Source of the DNA: CAZSVI01 sp964610205
GTDB taxonomy: Bacteria > Bacillota > Clostridia > DSM-8532
Length of the DNA: 17,645 nucleotides
Direction of reading: 5' to 3'
NCBI GenBank assembly: GCA_964610205.1
Contig: CAZSVI010000078.1
Coordinates: 1 to 17,645, forward strand
Part shown: in pieces, positions 14,037-17,645 of the stretch
How positions within the stretch are numbered: position 1 is the stretch's first letter
Layout of the letters: the number at the start of each line of letters is the position of its first letter
The notes under the pieces: generated by a model
The model's database searches: none
What the model was told of the DNA's origin: nothing
The model's input: the letters and a program-made list of their open reading frames with translations, nothing else
Made by a program: the position numbers and the translations under genes

Positions 14037-14243
14037 ATGGCAAAGGTTACTTTCATAAGTGAAAAATGCAAAGGCTGCGGGCTTTGTGTAAATGTATGCC
14101 CGAAACAGATTATTAAAATGAATGAACATGATCTGAATCAAAAAGGTTACTATCCGGCAGAAATCACTGATATGGATAAATGTATCGGTTGTGCGTTCTG
14201 TGCTGCGATCTGTCCGGACTGCGTTATTATTGTGGAAAAGTAA
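14037..14243 (+). CDS. korD: 2-oxoacid:ferredoxin oxidoreductase, delta (ferredoxin-like) subunit
   Basis: A 68-residue 2[4Fe-4S] protein that passes electrons between the catalytic core and external ferredoxin. The first cluster motif uses C11, C14, C17 and C21 (CKGCGLCVNVCP) and the second C49, C52, C55 and C59 (CIGCAFCAAICP), with an extra C62. The spacer between motifs (GYYPAEITDMDK) is that of KorD/VorD-type delta subunits, not of the free ferredoxin at 11338. It is first in korDABC, 12 bases ahead of korA. The ATG at 14037 is preceded by AAAGGAAG. Confidence 0.92.
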   Translation: MAKVTFISEKCKGCGLCVNVCPKQIIKMNEHDLNQKGYYPAEITDMDKCIGCAFCAAICPDCVIIVEK

Positions 14244-14255
14244 AGGAGGCATCAT

Positions 14256-15329
14256 ATGGGTCAGAAGTTGTTGATGAAGGGGAATGAAGCGATCGCGGAA
14301 GCAGCAATCAGAGCGGGATGTATGCATTATTTCGGTTATCCTATTACCCCGCAGACCGAAATTGCTCACTATATGGCAAAGAAATTGCCAAAGCTCGGAG
14401 GCGTATTTTTGCAGGCCGAAAGTGAGATCGCGGCTATTAACATGGTGTACGGAGCCGGAAGTACAGGCATAAGAGTTATGACATCCTCCTCAAGCCCCGG
14501 CATCAGTTTAAAACAGGAAGGATTATCATATATTGCCGGATCCCAAATACCGGCTGTAGTAGTTAATATTGTAAGAGGAGGCCCGGGCCTCGGCGGAATA
14601 CAACCTGCTCAAAGCGATTATTTCCAATCGTGTAAGGGTGGCGGTCATGGGGACTACAGGCAGATAGTTCTGGCTCCGTCAAGCGTACAGGAATTATATG
14701 AATTAACTGTAGAAGCCTTTAACCTTTCCGAAAAATATAGAATTGTTACCATGATCCAGGGAGACGGAATATTAGGCCAGATGATGGAGGTAGTTGAATT
14801 CAGAGACAAGGAGCCCATCGAACGTACTGAAAAACCATGGACTGTCACAGGGCATGGTAAAAAGCGCGGACAGAATGTAATTACATCCATCCATTTAGAT
14901 CCTGCTGTTCTGGAGAAAATGAACCAGAACCTTCAGAATAAGTACAAGCTGATTAAGGAAAAAGAATGCCGGTATGAATTATACAATTGCGAAGACGCGG
15001 ATATTATTGCTGTTGCATATGGAACTGTGGCAAGGATTATAAAAAGCGTTATTGACATAATGAAAAACGAGGGGATCAAAGTTGGACTTTTAAGACCCAT
15101 TTCCCTATGGCCTTTTCCGCAAAACGCTTTTGAAACAGTAATGGACAGGCCGGCAGCCTTCCTGACGGTTGAAATGAGCTCAGGTCAGATGCTGGAAGAT
15201 GTGATGCTGGCGGTAAACGGCAGAAAACCGGTCTGTTTCCACGGACGTATGGGTGGAATGGTTCCGGTTAGAAATGATATTGTTAATATGATAAGGGATA
15301 TTTACCGGAAGCATGTACAGAATGTTTGA
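14256..15329 (+). CDS. korA: 2-oxoacid:ferredoxin oxidoreductase, alpha subunit (KorA/VorB type)
   Basis: Alpha chain of a thiamine-pyrophosphate oxidoreductase that converts a 2-oxoacid and CoA to acyl-CoA and CO2 while reducing ferredoxin, reversibly. The 357 residues begin with LLMKGNEAIAEAAIRAGC and contain YFGYPITPQTE (residues 27-37), the substrate/TPP-contacting loop, then AESEIAAINMVYGA and TSSSSPGISLKQEG, all conserved in KorA/VorB. The C-terminal part (DIIAVAYGTVARI, LLRPISLWPFP) is the domain II found in longer alpha chains. Sequence by eye does not settle 2-oxoglutarate versus branched-chain 2-oxoacids; databases often label such proteins VorB. AAAGGAGG precedes the ATG. A 118-base gap without a gene separates it from korB. 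Confidence 0.92.
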   Translation: MGQKLLMKGNEAIAEAAIRAGCMHYFGYPITPQTEIAHYMAKKLPKLGGVFLQAESEIAAINMVYGAGSTGIRVMTSSSSPGISLKQEGLSYIAGSQIPAVVVNIVRGGPGLGGIQPAQSDYFQSCKGGGHGDYRQIVLAPSSVQELYELTVEAFNLSEKYRIVTMIQGDGILGQMMEVVEFRDKEPIERTEKPWTVTGHGKKRGQNVITSIHLDPAVLEKMNQNLQNKYKLIKEKECRYELYNCEDADIIAVAYGTVARIIKSVIDIMKNEGIKVGLLRPISLWPFPQNAFETVMDRPAAFLTVEMSSGQMLEDVMLAVNGRKPVCFHGRMGGMVPVRNDIVNMIRDIYRKHVQNV

Positions 15330-15447
15330 GAATAGTCGTAATTAACAAAGGGCTGGGCGAGGGCTGCAATATACCTTATAGTTTTTAAGGGAAACGTGCT
15401 GCGTATATCAAGTCCTGATACTTTTATAAAAACACGGAGGTAGTACT

Positions 15448-16179
15448 ATGGCAATTATATTTCAAAAACCCAAAGCATTAAAAGATACAACAATGCATTA
15501 TTGCCCCGGCTGTACACATGGGATTGCCCATCGCCTCGTTGCCGAAGCGCTGGATGATTTGGATATAGAGGGTAAAACAGTTGGAATAGCATCAGTGGGC
15601 TGTTCGTACAATAGTTATGATTATTTTGCCTGTGATATGATACAAGCTCCGCATGGAAGGGCTCCTGCCGTTGCGACAGGGGTAAAAAGAAGCAATCCCG
15701 GTTGTATTGTGTTTACCTATCAGGGAGATGGGGACCTGGCAGCCATAGGGACATCTGAGATAGTCCATGCGGCCGCACGGGGTGAAAACATAACAGTAAT
15801 ATTTATCAACAATACCATATATGGAATGACGTCGGGTCAGATGGCTCCTACGACTTTGTTGAACCAATTCTCTACAACAACTCCATATGGACGGCAGTCA
15901 GACATCCACGGGTTCCCGATAAATGTATGTGAAATGCTGGCTACTCTTAGAGGACCTGCTTATATTGCACGGGCTTCACTGCACGATGTGAAGCATATAA
16001 AAAAGGCGAAGGAAGCTGTAAGAAGAGCGTTTCAAACTCAAATACAGAAAAAGGGTTTTTCAATGGTTGAGTTATTGTCCACCTGTCCCACAAACTGGGG
16101 GTTAAGCCCTGTAGAAGCTCTTAAAAGGGTAAAGGAGGAATTGATTCCCCATTATCCGTTGGGAGTGTTTAAGGAATGA
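15448..16179 (+). CDS. korB: 2-oxoacid:ferredoxin oxidoreductase, beta subunit (TPP-binding)
   Basis: Beta chain carrying thiamine pyrophosphate and one [4Fe-4S] cluster. In 243 residues it has CPGCTHG (C19, C22), GCSYNS (C52) and STCPTNWG (C213), the four cysteines expected to hold the cluster. The TPP motif starts at GDGD (93-96) and ends at NN (121-122), about 28 residues apart as in the family. SDIHGFPINVCEM and the ending EELIPHYPLGVFKE are typical KorB/VorA features. RBS is ACGGAGG in a 14-base stretch (AAAACACGGAGGTA) repeated exactly before korC. The stop codon falls inside the left arm of the palindrome at 16172-16326. Confidence 0.94.
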   Translation: MAIIFQKPKALKDTTMHYCPGCTHGIAHRLVAEALDDLDIEGKTVGIASVGCSYNSYDYFACDMIQAPHGRAPAVATGVKRSNPGCIVFTYQGDGDLAAIGTSEIVHAAARGENITVIFINNTIYGMTSGQMAPTTLLNQFSTTTPYGRQSDIHGFPINVCEMLATLRGPAYIARASLHDVKHIKKAKEAVRRAFQTQIQKKGFSMVELLSTCPTNWGLSPVEALKRVKEELIPHYPLGVFKE

Positions 16180-16326
16180 CCAAATAATAAATTCACATTT
16201 TTTAAGCTGTTATTTTCCGTCAGTACGTAGTTGAGTTGCAATAAAGCAATTATTGCGCCTTCCTCCGCCTGGTACTGACAGAAAATTCCTCACTTAAAAA
16301 ACGCGTTTTATTATTCGCTCATTCCT
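16172..16326. repeat. 155-bp palindromic element between korB and korC
   Basis: Left arm 16172-16226 and right arm 16272-16326 are imperfect inverted copies, about 40 of 55 positions matching with one gap. Perfect blocks are AGGAATGA, AATAATAAA, TTTTTTAAG and GTCAGTAC. The 45-base loop contains its own hairpin, GCAATAA (16238-16244) with TTATTGC (16250-16256). The left arm overlaps the last codons and stop of korB, and the right arm ends just before the korC RBS region. The architecture and size match the element at 11521-11676, but the end sequences differ. No T-tract follows, so it is not a standard terminator. Confidence 0.8.
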
Positions 16327-16353
16327 AAAGGAGAAAACACGGAGGTAAAGTAA

Positions 16354-16884
16354 ATGGTTCATGAAATAATACTGGCCGGTTTTGGCGGACAGGGAACACT
16401 ATCAGCAGGAATGCTGCTCGCTTATGCGGGAATGCTTGACGGAAAACAGGTGTCATGGCTGCCTTCATATGGTCCGGAAATGAGGGGCGGAACAGCCAAC
16501 AGCAGTGTTGTAATATCGGATAATCCGGTAGATTCACCTGTTTTAAACAGTGCCGGTGCGATTATTGTAATGAATAAGCCGTCACTGGAGAAGTTTGAAA
16601 ACTGTGTTGTAAAGGATGGCATTGCCATTATTGACAATTCCATTATAGACAGAGATGTGAAACGTAAAGACATCCGTTCATATTTAGTACCTGCCACTAA
16701 AATTGCATCGGATATGGGAAATAAAACTTTTGCCAACATTATTCTGCTTGGAAAACTAATTAATGAGACCGGGATGGTAACAGTATCAAATCTTGAAAAG
16801 TCTCTTTATGCGGTTCTTTCGGAGAAGAAACACTATATGATACCACGGGAAATGGAAGCATTGAAAATAGGAATGGAATATTAA
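16354..16884 (+). CDS. korC: 2-oxoacid:ferredoxin oxidoreductase, gamma subunit
   Basis: Gamma chain (176 residues) that completes the CoA-handling part of the oxidoreductase. It begins MVHEIILAGFGGQGTLSAG, with the conserved GFGGQG at residues 9-14, then SYGPEMRGGTANSSVVIS (38-55), both hallmarks of the family; DNPVDSPVLNSAGAIIVMN follows. The length is usual for a stand-alone gamma subunit. ACGGAGG lies 10 bases before the ATG in the same 14-base context as korB. It is the last gene of the operon; a rho-independent terminator lies 46 bases behind it. Confidence 0.94.
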   Translation: MVHEIILAGFGGQGTLSAGMLLAYAGMLDGKQVSWLPSYGPEMRGGTANSSVVISDNPVDSPVLNSAGAIIVMNKPSLEKFENCVVKDGIAIIDNSIIDRDVKRKDIRSYLVPATKIASDMGNKTFANIILLGKLINETGMVTVSNLEKSLYAVLSEKKHYMIPREMEALKIGMEY

Positions 16885-16929
16885 ATTGTTTCAACCGGGT
16901 AAAAATCGTTGAAATAAAAACATCATGAC

Positions 16930-16968
16930 GACAGGATGACATGAAGATATGCGCTCCTGTCTTTTTTT
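16930..16968 (+). terminator. Rho-independent terminator of korDABC
   Basis: GACAGGA (16930-16936) pairs with TCCTGTC (16955-16961) across an 18-base loop and is followed directly by seven T residues (16962-16968). It separates korC from the convergent HD-GYP gene and overlaps the last codon of the latter. A second small stem (TTTCAAC/GTTGAAA, 16889-16914) upstream has no T-tract. Confidence 0.8.
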
Positions 16969-17645
16969 ATAAGTCAACTGTATTTTCCTTCAACTCATTA
17001 GCGGGGATTTGAATTTCACGCAGGATTTTCATGGACAGATCCTTCATAAGGTCAACGATATAGTTCTTTCCGTATCTTGCTTTTGTTTTTGGATTGTAAA
17101 GTAATCTGACAACAGGCCTCGTCAAGCTTTTGGAGTTGTTGCTGACAACAATTCCTATCAGCCCGTTACTTAGTAAAACAAGTGTTCCGTTTGGGAATAT
17201 GGGAATCATATTTAAAAATTCATTGACAAATTTCGTATCCAGACCTGTACCCGATGAGCATGAAATATACTCAACAGCGTCGGATGTGCATAATGCATTT
17301 TTATACCTGCGATCACAGGTTATACTGTCAAAAAGACTGCAAATTGATATAATACGGGCAGAATAGTGTATTTTGTCACCGGACAAACCCATAGGAAAGC
17401 CCGTACCGTCCAGATTTTCATGGTGCATAAGAATAGATATCTTGGATGTTGAGTTGACCGAGGAATCATCTTTTAATAAATTATACCCATAAAGGGGATG
17501 CCTGTTTAGTTCATGAGTTTCTTCAGGACTTAAATTACCTTCATTTTGTAAAATAGATATGGGTATCAATACTTTTCCAAAGTCGTGAAGAAGAGCCCCG
17601 AGGCTTATATTCTTAATTTTTTCCTTGTTGTATCCAAGCCTGGAA
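16967..17645 (-). CDS. HD-GYP domain protein, C-terminal part (5' truncated by window edge)
   Basis: Part of a metal-dependent phosphohydrolase whose family typically degrades cyclic di-GMP. The frame is open to the window edge; about 225 residues are visible. HDFGK (around 17576-17587) gives the HD metal ligands. NRHPLYGYNLL follows, and HHENLDGTGFP (17393-17425) is the HD-GYP signature with F in place of the more usual Y. DSITCDRRYKNA and the GTGLD segment are also standard. The C-terminal extension (FPNGTLVLLSNGLIGIVV...RPVVRLLYN) is common in clostridial HD-GYP proteins. Any sensor domain would be upstream, outside the window. The key residues are intact, so activity is plausible. It ends convergently against korC. 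Confidence 0.93.
   Translation of the reverse strand, partial: SRLGYNKEKIKNISLGALLHDFGKVLIPISILQNEGNLSPEETHELNRHPLYGYNLLKDDSSVNSTSKISILMHHENLDGTGFPMGLSGDKIHYSARIISICSLFDSITCDRRYKNALCTSDAVEYISCSSGTGLDTKFVNEFLNMIPIFPNGTLVLLSNGLIGIVVSNNSKSLTRPVVRLLYNPKTKARYGKNYIVDLMKDLSMKILREIQIPANELKENTVDL

Noticed and set aside
1..17645. tRNA, rRNA, phage, toxin-antitoxin or defence genes
   Set aside because: I looked for their usual motifs and arrangements on both strands and found none; all sizeable genes are accounted for by metabolic, transport or housekeeping families.

Overview
The window looks like a chromosomal segment from an anaerobic, spore-former-type Firmicute (class Clostridia). The basis is moderate-to-low G+C, AGGAGG-type ribosome binding sites with some GTG/TTG starts, a clostridial 2[4Fe-4S] ferredoxin, a ferredoxin-dependent 2-oxoacid oxidoreductase, an Fe-S fumarase subunit, and a gene order matching the Bacillus/Clostridium block yaaO-tmk-(yaaQ)-yaaR-holB-yaaT-(yabA)-yabB. 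Species cannot be named from the sequence alone.

Layout. 1-3106 (+): the end of potA, then potB, potC and potD, a tightly overlapping spermidine/putrescine ABC transporter operon. 3107-3200: two exact 32-bp tandem repeats. 3217-5890 (+): a flavin-reductase-like protein, a YaaO-like Orn/Lys/Arg decarboxylase and tmk. 6015-6473 (+): yaaR. 6513-8929 (-): ddl-murF, inserted in inverted orientation inside the tmk-yaaR/holB-ricT block. They are preceded on their own strand by a good promoter and a long, structured untranslated leader. 9345-11181 (+): holB and ricT (yaaT). 11338-11508 (+): a 56-residue ferredoxin with its own promoter. 11521-11676: a 156-bp full-length palindrome, followed by a terminator just before trmN6 (yabB). 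12489-13058 (+): a fumarase beta subunit without its alpha partner in view. 13154-13819 (+): a P-loop ATPase. 14037-16884 (+): korDABC, a complete four-subunit 2-oxoacid:ferredoxin oxidoreductase, with a second palindrome of about 155 bp between korB and korC. 16967-17645 (-): the C-terminal part of an HD-GYP c-di-GMP phosphodiesterase-type protein, convergent with the kor operon across a terminator.

How the genes fit together. The first third concerns polyamines (uptake plus a basic-amino-acid decarboxylase). The middle is housekeeping: dTMP kinase, clamp-loader delta-prime, the RicT Fe-S RNA-maturation factor, tRNA A37 methylation and the last steps of peptidoglycan precursor synthesis. The last third is ferredoxin-based carbon metabolism, plausibly a branch of a partial reductive or oxidative TCA route.

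No defence system, prophage, complete insertion sequence, CRISPR array, tRNA or rRNA is visible. The least explained structures are non-coding: the ddl leader RNA, the two palindromes of about 155 bp, the tandem GGGACGGTTCCC-type repeat, and a duplicated ribosome-binding region in front of the ATPase gene.
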